64,000 nucleotides of DNA from positions 51,284 to 115,283 of the forward strand of contig NOWV01000216.1 in assembly GCA_003344405.1 (NCBI GenBank). Reading direction: 5' to 3'. Numbering within the stretch: the stretch's first letter is position 1; every line of letters begins with the position of its first letter. The stretch comes from Trichoplax sp. H2 (lineage: Eukaryota > Placozoa > Uniplacotomia > Trichoplacea). Shown here piece by piece: positions 46,515 through 58,333 of this stretch. The position numbers were made by a program, and so were the translations under genes. The notes under the pieces are model-generated. The model made no database searches. It had not been told where the DNA came from and saw only the letters and a program-made list of their open reading frames with translations.

Positions 46515-49500
46515 AGAGACTTTCTGTTGTACTCAATTTGCTCTTATACGTAAGATTAATAAAATGCTTAAAAATAAACCAGTTTGCCTCTAAAAATGAC
46601 AGAAAAAATATTAGTTTGAACGAGCGAGCACATAATGCATTAGGAAATGAAAATTTTTAGGTAAAGCGCTAAAACAAATTGGTACTCCAATGCATTTTGA
46701 ACAATTTATCGAAGATTGCACATATAAAGGATAGTATTTATAAATGAAACGTCACGCAATATAATCAGTAGTTAAGTAAAAGTTTCCGATCAAGTTATGA
46801 AATAACTATATATAAAGAATATCAATTAGTAAGAACTTCGAGGAAGCCATCTAATTTGATTAAAATAAATTTATTGATTTTTAAAATGACAACTTCGAAA
46901 ATAATAAAATTTACGAGTGGGAATTGCTATAAAACTATGTTTATAGATCATTTCATCTGAAATTTACACTTCCTCGACCAAAATAGATTTTGAATTTAAA
47001 TTTTAAATAAAGTAGTGATGAAAATAAATACGAATAAGGAACGCGTCCGGTATACTGTAGAACACTTATAGAAAGGGGTATTGTCCTATTTCGTTTACTT
47101 TATAACTTAAACAGAAATTTTCCCACTTCCTTACGTATTATTACTACTCAATGGAAAAGTCTAATATTTTGCATATGCTATAAATTCGTTTTCACAAGTG
47201 ACTATATAGGAATAACATCATAGTTGATACTTTCAGAGATATTTAATATCCCTCGATCAGAAAAATTCTCAACTAGCTTAAATAAAACATTTTTTTATCT
47301 TGGCCTTAAAACAAAGCACTAATGAAAGGAGAAAATATAATTTTAAGATAGATTTTAGTTCGTATTGTTGAAATGTTCGGAGTAACACATAATCTAAAAA
47401 TTGCTCATTTGCACGCATGCATTAATGATTTTGAAATTTAAAATAAAATATTAATGAAGACGATCGCATAAGAGCATAAAATTGATTAGTATAAGCGAGT
47501 TTGTTAGAATGATGAGATTTATTACCAAAACTGAAAACTCTTTACTTACGTAAGTATTTTTTATACTAAATTTCATATATTACGTGAAAATCAGATAATG
47601 ACGATCACCAATATTAGTATACGGGAACTGAAAACATTTCCAATAAAAGTAAGTCTTAAATTAAATTGAAATTTTCCTCTAATCTATCAGCTATCATACT
47701 TTAAGTATGCAGCTTATAGTATATAGAAGTGGATGGAGTTTTAATAACGCACTTAATTACATTGTAATTATCGCTACTTTATTAGTAATTTATCTTATCA
47801 GTTTCATTAGCGCTTAATTAAAAGAAATTTTAACTTTTTTTATTGTTATTTTTACGAAATTAAAGCTGGTATGAAACTTGAAATTTTTATTCATTCGTCA
47901 TTCTTACCATAAAATTAATCTCTCAAAAGTCGAGGGTTGATCTTAGAGGATAGCAAATAATTGGGATATGGCAGAAATTAATTGTATTGGATCAGCCCTC
48001 ATCATTAATTCGTAAAAGTAACCATTACCAAATCAAACGGAAATTTGCCTGTCCACGAGCCTGTCCTACAATACTGATGGAAGTTTAATTGATGCTATAC
48101 TTTATATAGCATATGTTAGCTATCAGGCGATTGAAAAGGATGGTAAAGATTCAATTGCTATAGTAACGTCAAGGTTATCTCGTGACGTAACACAAATGCT
48201 AGGAAAAGGTCATTGATTAGCAACATAATGATGAATTGATAATAATATATTTCTCTTGTCATATTAGAATCATAACAGATGTAGATAAATACCCCTCTCT
48301 TTAAATATCTCATAACTTGAATAGAAATAAGAACGAGAAATGTAGAGCAAAAGAGAGATGTGCGAAAGATATGCACATTTTTGAAGCTTGTTTTATAAAA
48401 TTGTGACATTTAGATAAATAATCGTTATTCTTATAGTCATTCTTAGTATAATATTAGCAATGGTCAACTTAAAAGATACCAGAATTAGATAATTTCAGGC
48501 TAATTCATTTGAAGTAATACGGTAAGCTGAGCATAAGGATATGATTTTAACACTGTAATATTTCAACAGTAAACGTAAAATAATACTACTACAATAACAT
48601 TATATGCACCTAAAGTACTGCAAATTTCGCTCAAATTTATATCTTATCTTGAAAATCAGTTATTATTTCATTGTGTGCCTATTGAAAAACATTTCAAAGA
48701 ATGTATATAATCGTATTGGCTCAAAATAATGGTTAAGAGGGTATCACTCATCTTTGTTCTCTATAAAATAAAAATTCTATTGAAAACACTCATTCAAGGA
48801 ATGGAGTATTATTTAAATTTTATGCAATCTATTTTATTACGTTGATATCAATTCCTAAACAGCCACATTATTATATCTAACTTGGCGAGTTCGTTGTTAT
48901 TAGATACGGATAGATGAGAAAATTCGCAAAGTGGAATTTGATTATGCGTACATTAATAGCTTTCTATTTTTATGTGACGATGCAATACGATATTCATGCA
49001 ATGGCTGATTTCGGTTTTATAGGACAATTTTTGATAAGATAGTTCCCTAAAATAAGTTCTATTTATTGAGGTTTCAGTCAATTTACGCAACTAATCCAAT
49101 AATTTTTAATACCTATCGTTGGCAAACAGTCATTATCGATTTGTGATAATTTTTCGTAATTGTATAAACAATCATTTCATCTTAGAACAAAGGGTATTTT
49201 TAAATTTACATAAAGGGATGATCAAATCATTACCAAGGCGACTGCGAATTTTATTGGAAGTACACTGAACGGTTTATAATATTTAACGGTAATCGAAAAT
49301 TAAATAATTTGGATTTAATAGCAACATCCAATTTTCTCTTTAATTTCGCATAGAAATAATTCAATAAAATCAATTAGTTCTGGCGCATACATATATACGT
49401 ATATTGTTAGCAACAGCAAGTGATGTTACTTTTGCTAAGTTACTTTAGTTAATCTTAAGTCTCTATTATCCGCTTCGATATTAAATCTGTGTCACAAAAC

Positions 49501-50858
49501 AGCTTTGCAACAAGATAACGTAATATACGATCAATAAGTCAATTCCTTGAACCACGTATCAAGGAACGATATCTGCACTATCACAAGCACTTTTGCTCTA
49601 CTAGCAGACTACACAAAGACTTAGACGCCTCGTATTTTACGTTAAACACTAAGTTTGAGAATCCTTTTTATTACACGATTTACTACATTTATATACTATT
49701 CTTCAATAGCTCATGAGTCATAGTTAATACAATTAACCTCGGAATCATTTACTGGATTAAATATTAATTTTAGCTACTGCTCCCTTCATGCAGACAACAG
49801 TATTTACGAACATAGACATATAATGACTAATACAGAATAATCAGATTACGATATGTCCTAGCACGGAACATTTCCATGATAACTTACAATCTACTATAAG
49901 TAAATTACAATCACAATGATTCGAACTGTAAGTAGATGATTTGCATTCCTTATTATAACTATTAATTTCAGTATATGTATAAGTGTCACTGTGATAAAAA
50001 GTCAGTGCTATATTAAAACACAGTATATCCAAATTACAAGTTAACTAAATAAGGATAGGCTAACAGAATTATTCTAACATAGGTATTTTTACTGTAATAC
50101 AGTATATAACACTGTAACAATCTGTAAATATATCTTTTACGAGATGTGTAAGACTCACTCTTTCTTGAAGCATTCATAAAATTTTAAAACGGAGCATCCA
50201 TTAGCATTTAAGGGTAATTTCTTGTTTTACTTCAAAACTCATCAATATTCCTGCAGTCGGGGATCTGCATAGATAATATAATTTACGGAACGCTATAGTG
50301 TTTCCTTATTCTGTTCCATGGTCTTCTAATACTTAGACTGATATCGAGAAAATGATCAAATCTAGAATACTTCATTTATGGAAAATTAATCATTTTTAGA
50401 TAAAAATGGATAATTTAATTCATAGTCTAGATATAAATTTACGTAGATGTCGTAGGCTTAATTGGATTATTAATGAATGACACAACTGTCACTAAACAAC
50501 TTTCGTAATCGTACCTAAACTAGTCTATCTACTCTTACGGTTCTCCGACTAACTCCGAGATCTTCAGTAAGGGAAAACTAACTTATTCCTATACTATAGT
50601 AATCGAGTCAAACGATAGGTTTAGGCTAATAAATATATTTATTAGTAGCCCATTTACGTTAGTACCAGTGTACACTACGTTAGCCTTAGTGGAACTGAGA
50701 TAAAAAATTAATAATCAAGCTTATATACTGTCACGTTCTGTAATAGTTACATAATTAGTATGTTACCTTCTTTCTACATATGGTTAAATATCACGATGTT
50801 ATCACGTCATGCATATATAGATGTAGTTATGGTACTATATTAAGCTTATCTATATATG
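46515..50858. other. no gene recognised (4.3 kb)
   Basis: 5' flank of the GPCR gene and long AT-rich DNA. Frames at 48158-48409 and 49841-50032 (-) are at chance length; the first is hydrophobic but shows no family pattern. Confidence 0.4.
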
Positions 50859-51066
50859 TATTCTCATGTTGCCATACTTGGCATGATATTCTATTTGTAA
50901 TGTCTGAACTAGGGAAACCTTTCTGTTAGTGATGATCTTGTGATCTACGTCAGTAGATCAAAGGTCACAATAAAGAAAGTATATAAACTCTTTATTTTAA
51001 CAATAAAGTTAGTTCTTCAACTTAATTACTGGGTCTCCTAGCTGAGTGCAGATCTAGTACTTGTTA
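50859..51066. repeat. copy 1 of the gap-flanking duplicate (gap 51067)
   Basis: 208 bp identical except for a handful of substitutions to 51435-51642, and ending at the 20-N gap. It contains a small hairpin (tgatctac gtca gtagatca) at about 50939-50960, also present in copy 2. Confidence 0.93.
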
Positions 51067-51086
51067 NNNNNNNNNNNNNNNNNNNN
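51067..51086. other. assembly gap, exactly 20 N
   Basis: Run of 20 N. The left copy of the duplicate abuts it. On the right, 348 bp without counterpart precede the second copy. Confidence 0.97.
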
Positions 51087-51094
51087 TATATGTT

Positions 51095-51300
51095 ACGGCC
51101 ATTCCTAAGAATGATTTTGTCCTTAAGATTGGTCACGGCCAATGCTAAGACTCCGGCCATTCCTAGGAATGGCCGGCGACGACTGCGGCCATTCTTAAGA
51201 ATGACCGCCAATTCCTAGGAATGACCGGCGACGACTGCGGCCATTCCTAAGAATGACCGGTCATTCCTAGGAATAATGGATCATCCCTAAGATTGGCCGG
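51095..51300. repeat. GC-rich array of palindromic units
   Basis: Eight or so units built on GGCCATTCCTAAGAATGACC or the CCTAGG variant, each itself a palindrome or near-palindrome, with spacers containing cggcgacgactg. The unit at 51153-51176 is a perfect 24-bp palindrome. A 54-bp higher-order period joins 51173 and 51227. The GC content contrasts sharply with the surrounding DNA. This segment is absent from the other haplotype copy left of the gap. Confidence 0.85.
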
Positions 51301-51434
51301 AAATTCTTAATGCATAAGAAATTATCTCATTGATGAATTCTTGAATTAAAGAACTGATAAATAAAAATTATTCTTTAAAATTCCATTCCCAAAATTTTAT
51401 TGTTAAAAAAATTCTCTAATGCATAAGAAATATA
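51301..51434. other. remainder of the haplotype-specific insert
   Basis: AT-rich, with a short direct repeat (aatgcataagaaat) at about 51309 and 51419. Together with the palindromic array this makes about 340 bp that the left haplotype lacks. No open frame. Confidence 0.6.
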
Positions 51435-51642
51435 TATTCTCATGTTGCCATACTTGGCATGATATTCTATTTGTAATGTCTAAACTAGAGAAACCTTTCT
51501 GTTAGTGATGATCTTGTGATCTACGTCAGTAGATCAAAGGTCACAATAAAGAAAGTATATAAACTCTTTATTTTAACAATAAAGTTAGTTCTTTAACTTA
51601 ATTACTGGGTCTCCTAGCTGAGTGCAGATCTAGTACTTGTTA
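51435..51642. repeat. copy 2 of the gap-flanking duplicate (gap 51067)
   Basis: 208-bp partner of 50859-51066; continues into unique sequence at 51643. Confidence 0.93.
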
Positions 51643-54419
51643 AAAAATTTGGAAGTTGTAACATATACAATTTCATATGTCACACAAATAACCCCGGTGC
51701 TAATCTTTCACGTTAAATTATAATAATCAATTAACAGTTGAGGATTGTTGTCTACAACACGACAATCTTTAATAACATTTTAATTACTATCTTAAATTAC
51801 TACTACTTATACGTAAGAAGCATCAAGCTCCTTAACAACAACTTATCATGAATATTAAAATGTGGCTACAGAACTATCTATTTTGATGCTACTTCATTAC
51901 TACTTATGTCCCTAATAAACGACGTAGCTTAATACGCTAATCAAAATTCTTCTAGACTATTCCTATTTTAATACTACTTTACATCGAAAGAATACTTTTT
52001 AAGCTAGTAATAGTTTCAGAGTATATAGAGAACGTAGAAGCCCTATCTCACGAAAATTTGCTCATTAAAATAATTTAAAATCCAACATTGCAAAATCATA
52101 TTGTCATAAAACATTTTATTACCTGACCTCTCATAGTAAGGAATTCACTGTAATATTACTTTACTTACAGAGCGATTATAAATTGCGGCATACAAAAATT
52201 TAAGAATATTAACAATATAGAAAGGGCTATTAAATACACATTCGCCTACAAAATTGTTCATACAATATAGAACTTTCGAATAAAGATAGAGTCGCGAAGT
52301 CTATCCTGTATTTTCATGTTCTTTCGTTTGCTCAATCAATCTTCGAATATGTCATAGTTATATAATATTTAATCGAATAACGTTGCTGTCTTAGTATAAC
52401 AATAAAGATGTCTAGGACCGGTAATATTTATACATAACGACAAGAGGGATACTCGAACTAAGTAACAATGCGCTCAGATGGTCATGCGCTTATAAATATC
52501 TGTATAATAACCATCGTACATTCTACAGTAAATAATAACTAATACAAATAACGCTAAATATATTTTATTGCAAATCAAAGAAATTATGTGATATCGTTTA
52601 TATATCGTATTTACCCGAATTTCTTGGCTTTGACATAGAGTGTTTATTAATTTAATATTATAGTATAATTTGTCGGAAAATTTTGATTACATTTGCTATC
52701 TATGATGTAACATATTTTCCTAGTACCAGAATAAGGGATAAATACTAGACATTGCTGTAACAATTATAGACTAATATAAAATGATAAAATCGGAACGTCC
52801 AGCTTATCAAAAAGATTTAATATCTAATAATATATTAGCGCAGAATTAAAATTAAGATAGGAAATTCTAAGTCATTCATTGTCGCAAGCAAGATATTTTA
52901 CCGAACCAATGAATAACATTTTCTTCCAATTACTCATATCCTTCATCTAAAACAACGATTTTCTGATTTTTGTTAATACTTTTTATTGTCTATAAATTAA
53001 AACGTTTTGACGGAAGATTTCTTTTCTTGGAACGTTCTGTGGAATAACGATGATAAAAAATGAACAATCTCTTTTTCTCAAGACAAAAATACCATTACGT
53101 AGCATTTTATAAAACTTATCAAAGTGAATATGATAAATTTTAAAAGGTAGTTATGTGGATATTCTTGTTGACTAATCGTTTCTACAGTTGTAAATAACAT
53201 GCTCCTAATAAACGATCAATTTAATTCATAAGTATTGCAATTAAAATATTATTTTTTACATTTTCTTAGAGATTGTAATCCAAACTAGTTGCATAAATAA
53301 TAGCTTGAGCAAAACTAATCCTTATCACATTTATTGATGTATAGACATTTTCTAGCATTATTAACCTATGTGCCATCAACTTTGAATCACCATAAAATTG
53401 GTAATATTCTTAGAAAAGATAGAAACGACGATATTAGAAATAAATCTGACTGAATTTATAAACTTGAAGAATGGTGTTAGCAAATGATCTTTTCTAACAG
53501 ATCTCTACAAAATAAAAGAGTGGCGTTGATTGCAAATTTTTAATACATTTCAAGTATCAAGTTATAAACAAACGTTTTGTATTCTATAATGTTCAGATAG
53601 TACGAATATATCATATATCGTAAAATGAAGAAAGGATTCTTAAAAATGATTGGAAAAGAACTAATTACACTTCTAATGTGACTTCAGTAATAGATAGAAC
53701 GATGTCATGAATTCGAATGTGATCGATGATATATGGTTAGATCGTTAAAATGCATGTAAATGCCTTACATATTCTAAACTCTCATTTAAGCGCTTATAAT
53801 GTCTAATTTAATGAAATTAGCTTAAGATTTCAATACCTATGCGCATCTATCACATCAATGAAACTATATATCTTGTTAGCAGGTGATAAACTCAACAAAA
53901 TGTGATCAGCTAGGTTCAGCATCGGCATTTTACTGTATAAGCCATAACAAATTTAATTGAGTAATGTAGTTCTGTCTATTGTCGGATTTAATAAATTTAG
54001 TTTACTACGCCAAATATGAACAGTATTATTACCAACTTGAATTTAATATGCGTATTTTGATGTACTAAATGCTCTTTTAAATAATTATAATTGATGAATA
54101 CCAATATGATCACGTACTAAGATTTTCTTAATTATTTCAATCAATCAGATTAAATTTAATAATTCAGTAGTTATCCCATTTTGCATGCAAAAATAATTTT
54201 ACTGAAGGTGAGTTTTCAACTGCTAGATTTGATTTAGCCCAACACTTTTACCTCTGAGAAATGATATGTGTGATAGGCCGTATTACTTCATATTATCAAA
54301 ACCTTATTTGTCAAGCTTAATAAAATTTATGTTGATATATTAAGTTGCGCTGAATTCTTTTCCTACAATAATGTTAATATTTGAGCACTAAGACTATTAG
54401 CAGACTTATACGGTGAAAA
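51643..54419. other. no gene recognised (2.8 kb)
   Basis: AT-rich intergenic sequence; nothing identified. Confidence 0.4.
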
Positions 54420-55113
54420 TTAAAACGCATATTTTGGCTATAAAATTGTTTTTAATTCAGTACAGTATTTATAGATACTATATCCGGAAGTTATTGCTAT
54501 AACTTTGGATCAATACTGGAGTAGTGGCTGACGGCTGCAATAGGATTAATCTTACATTTATAGGAAAATGAAATACGTAAATATAAAATGAATGCACCAC
54601 GCAGTGTATAATTGAGCGTAATTGTCAAACTATTTCTAGCCGCAGTTAATCCAAGTAAGTCGTATAGATGGAGGATAGATACATTAATTAATTAGAAAAG
54701 ACCTCTTCCACGCAGTACTATCTCAGATTTACGGGACAATTTACCAGTGTATTGCACTTGATCGTATTTGCGGAAATAATCATCTGCATATATTAGCTAA
54801 GAAAGAATAGTTGGTCTAATATCGTAGCTAATGCTGATAGGCATTTAAAATAAGATATAATCATTACGTTTATTTGCGTAATCGTTGATAATAAATGTCA
54901 ATTTCAATCGAATAATTATTTTATAGAATCCTTTTGAATTCGGGTTTAAAGAGATAATTAGGTAATCTGCCAATTTATGATGTAATGTCCATTTTTGAAA
55001 ATCATTTACGATATTTTATTTAATTGCTTGTACTAAAATTTTATGACAATATACAAAACTAAGTAAATACCATTAATGTTTACTTTATTTTATTTTACAT
55101 TATTTTAGTATTA
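54420..55113. repeat. copy 1 of the gap-flanking duplicate (gap 55114)
   Basis: 694 bp matching 55134-55710 except for about 117 bp (about 54615-54731) present only here. Ends exactly at the gap. Confidence 0.93.
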
Positions 55114-55133
55114 NNNNNNNNNNNNNNNNNNNN
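55114..55133. other. assembly gap, exactly 20 N
   Basis: Run of 20 N between allelic copies. Confidence 0.97.
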
Positions 55134-55710
55134 TTAAAACGCATATTTTGGCTATAAAATTGTTTTTTATTCAGTACAGCATTTATAGTTACTATATCCG
55201 GAAGTTATTGCTATAACTTTGGATCAATACTGGAGTAGTGGCTGACGGCTGCAATAGGATTAATCTTACATTTACAGGAAAATGAAATACGTAAATATAA
55301 AATGAATGCACCACGCAGTGTATAATTACGGGACAATTTATCAGTGTATTACACTTGATCGTATTTGCGGAAATAAACATCTGCATATATTAGCTAAGAA
55401 AGAATAGTTGGTCTAATATCGTAGCTAATGCTGATAGGCATTTAAAATAAGATATAATCATTACGTTTATTTGCGTAATCGTTGATAATAAATGTCAATT
55501 TCAATCGAATAATTATTTTATAGAATCCTTTTGAATTAGGGTTTAAAGAGATAATTAGGTAATCTGCCAATTTATGATGTAATGTCCATTTTTGAAAATC
55601 ATTTACGATATTTTATTTAATTGCTTGTACTAAAATTTTATGACAATATACGAAACTAAGTAAATACCATTAATGGTTACTTTATTTTATTTTACATTAT
55701 TTTAGTATTA
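55134..55710. repeat. copy 2 of the gap-flanking duplicate (gap 55114)
   Basis: 577 bp starting directly after the gap; lacks the 117-bp segment, with short AATT-type homology at the junction. The 64-codon frame at 55192-55386 (-) exists only because of this deletion and is not a gene. Confidence 0.93.
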
Positions 55711-57322
55711 ACATAGCAACTTAATGAAATTCATTAAATTTAAATAAAAAATATAGTCTGATCATGAAATAGGCAATAGTATTTACTGCAGTACCTACAG
55801 TTTCTTGTCATAGGTTCTTAGCAATTTATTGTAATTCTTACTTCGTATCTTGTGTTATGCTATACCTTACTAATAATTCTTGAATATTACTTTTATGGCG
55901 TCAATGCTGTGATCACTTACTGTGCAATTTATTAGAGAACATTATTCAGAAGCTTGTCAAAATGCAGCTTTTCAATTTTAATATAAGACACCAGCAGTAT
56001 ATTTTCAACTTTCAAATACGAATAATGATATATTATGCAGATGTAAGATAGAGTAGACGTGGGGATCAATAAATTCTTAGAAGTAGAATGTGATAATTTT
56101 CATTATCTATTTACAGTACAGTCTCAATGTAGTAAGATAGAATACTCTTGACAAAGGTATATGTCAAAATTTAGGTCTATTTTACCTTCGTTTATAAACT
56201 CATTATATTTTCTACTATAAGTTATGGTTTAAGATTTCCATTTTCTAGAAACATATATATAGTATGCAACCATTCAGTTAGTAATTGAAACCTGCAGCAC
56301 GGTCTTTTCTTAAGGATCTATAGTGGCCAGGCATTATATGCTCATACACATTGCTTTTATTCAATCAAGTTGCTAAGTGTGGATATACTCCTACTGTAAA
56401 CTAGCCTATATCTACTCCAATTCGTAGAAGTATTTCGAGTATTTATATAAAACTTTAATTGTATTCCCCAGATATAATCATGCTTATAGACTGCACATTT
56501 TAAATTGATTGGTTAATCATCTATATAATTTGCTTCGAAGATCGAATTTTAAAACTACCAGTACCGCTTAATTTAAAATTTTTATTCCAATTATAATGCT
56601 TTAATTTAATAAAGACAAGAATAAAACTTTCCGTTGCATCTAGTCTCATTTATTATGAAGCTAATTAATCGTATTAATTATTTCAAGAACACGTCATTAC
56701 CGACTTTACTGAACATTTCCAGGAATAAGATGTCATGATATTTAATAATGATATCATCTACTGTATTACTGCAGCATACCCAATAATTTCAGAAATTAAA
56801 GTAAAGTTTATGAGGTCACTAAATACAGTTTAAGAGATTAATACAGCAAATTGAGTGAAACAAATTTAAAAGCTAGAGATTGAAACTAGTTTTGTAACCT
56901 GAAAATTTTACTTTTACATATCCAATAAACAGTCTAAAACTTTTAATCTTACAAATTATTACCGTATATTCTCAACAGCTTTACACTGACTTATTAAGCA
57001 AGTAATAAATCTGTAAAGCAATGGCTTTTATGTAGAGTTTTCTGAACTGCACTAGTTAATGATATACTGCACGTAGTTTTTAATTGGCTTTAAAATGAAA
57101 GTTAATACATGACTTGAGTCTAGTGATTATACGACATTAGAAAAGAAGATTTTCAATGTTGCTGTATAAATTTTAGTTCAATCTTAAACCTGAAATATAA
57201 CACTTCAAGCTTGCACACATGGGCGATTGTAGTACGCTTTAGACTGATATCTGATAATTATAAGCTATTAGCAGTTTCAATTATTTTAATCTAAAGCGTT
57301 AACAACTTTAAAGTATCGCACA
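55711..57322. other. no gene recognised (1.6 kb)
   Basis: AT-rich; 3' flank of the four-exon gene on the minus strand. Confidence 0.4.
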
Positions 57323-58129
57323 TTATTGTGGTAATTCAGTACTAGACTGCTCTTCTACTGACAAATGATGATGTTCATCATCACTGTGATTCCTACGATG
57401 AATTGCGCTTTCTAAATGATTGCAATAATCCGTTAGGTAACCTACGAATTTTCCGTCACATTCTGTAAGTATTTTAATTACTGCAACCTTGAGTTGTTTA
57501 ACCTGCAATAACAAGATTATAGCATTAAAATCAAGAAACATCAGGACAGTTTTTTACATCAACTTCATGTTGTACCGGTCTGTTATCGAGCTTAGAAACT
57601 TCTTCTTCAATAATGTAGACATCATTAATACCATTCACGCATTTTAAGACACGAAGTAAAACTCTCACTTCTGTTTTAACCGATCGGATAGTATAATATC
57701 CTGAGTTTGGATTAACCACTGGAGGACGTAAGAGTGAGTAAAAATTAATGAAAGCTTCTTAAATCGTTATTTTATTTGAAGGGATAACTTACCGACATCT
57801 TTATTTGAATGCAATGCGGCAACGTGATTGGGCTTGATTGGAAATCCATCAAAGATTACTTTACCATCATTAAGTGTAGCATTACTGGAAATCTAAAAAA
57901 ATTAGCTCCATCTAATTATTCATAGCTGATGAAATTTTCTTTTGAAGTTACTTGAGAGGAAATAGTATAAATAGTAGATAATATATACCTTTATAAAATT
58001 GATCTTGGGTACATTAAGTTGAACGGTGATAGAAAGATCGATTCCGCCTGCAGGAAATTCACTAGCCAAAGTATACGAAATGAGTTGGAAGCTACTGAGG
58101 ATCAGTAGGGCGCCATGAAATTTGTTCAT
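57323..58129 (-). CDS. four-exon small secreted protein of unknown family
   Basis: Exons on the minus strand: 58129-57989, 57892-57793, 57718-57558 (or to 57540) and 57502-57323. Introns are 96, 74 and 55 bp (or 37 bp with the alternative donor gtttct); I prefer the gtaaaa donor at 57557. All joins keep the frame, giving about 193 aa (199 with the longer exon 3). It starts with a signal peptide (MNKFHGALLILSSFQLISYT, cleavage near residues 21-23). The mature part has a beta-rich look (IDLSITVQLNVPKI, KTEVRVLLRVLKC) and few cysteines (LKCVNG, TECDGKF, DYCNHL; one more with the longer exon 3). It ends in a His/Asp/Glu-rich polar tail (HSDDEHHHLSVEEQSS). No anchor. I do not recognise the family. 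A TATA box lies about 195 bp upstream. Confidence 0.72.
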
Positions 58130-58325
58130 GATTGACCTTTATAATTAGCGGTAGTATTAATGGAATGGCAGCAGATAGGAATTATTTTAAACTATTAAGC
58201 GATTCAACTGGAGGTAATCTATCCGAAGAATGGTAGTTGAGGATTAATTTATATCGTCTAGGATGAGTCGTTCTTGATTGGGTTATTTCCGATAGTTGAC
58301 TAAATATATAGTGGGAGCGCTTTAG

Positions 58326-58333
58326 CTTTTATA
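58326..58333 (-). promoter_or_regulatory. TATA box upstream of the four-exon gene
   Basis: On the minus strand the sequence reads GGTATAAAAGC, a consensus TATA box in a locally GC-richer context, about 195 bp before the ATG at 58129. Transcription would begin roughly 30 bp downstream, leaving a 5' leader of about 165 nt. Confidence 0.5.
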
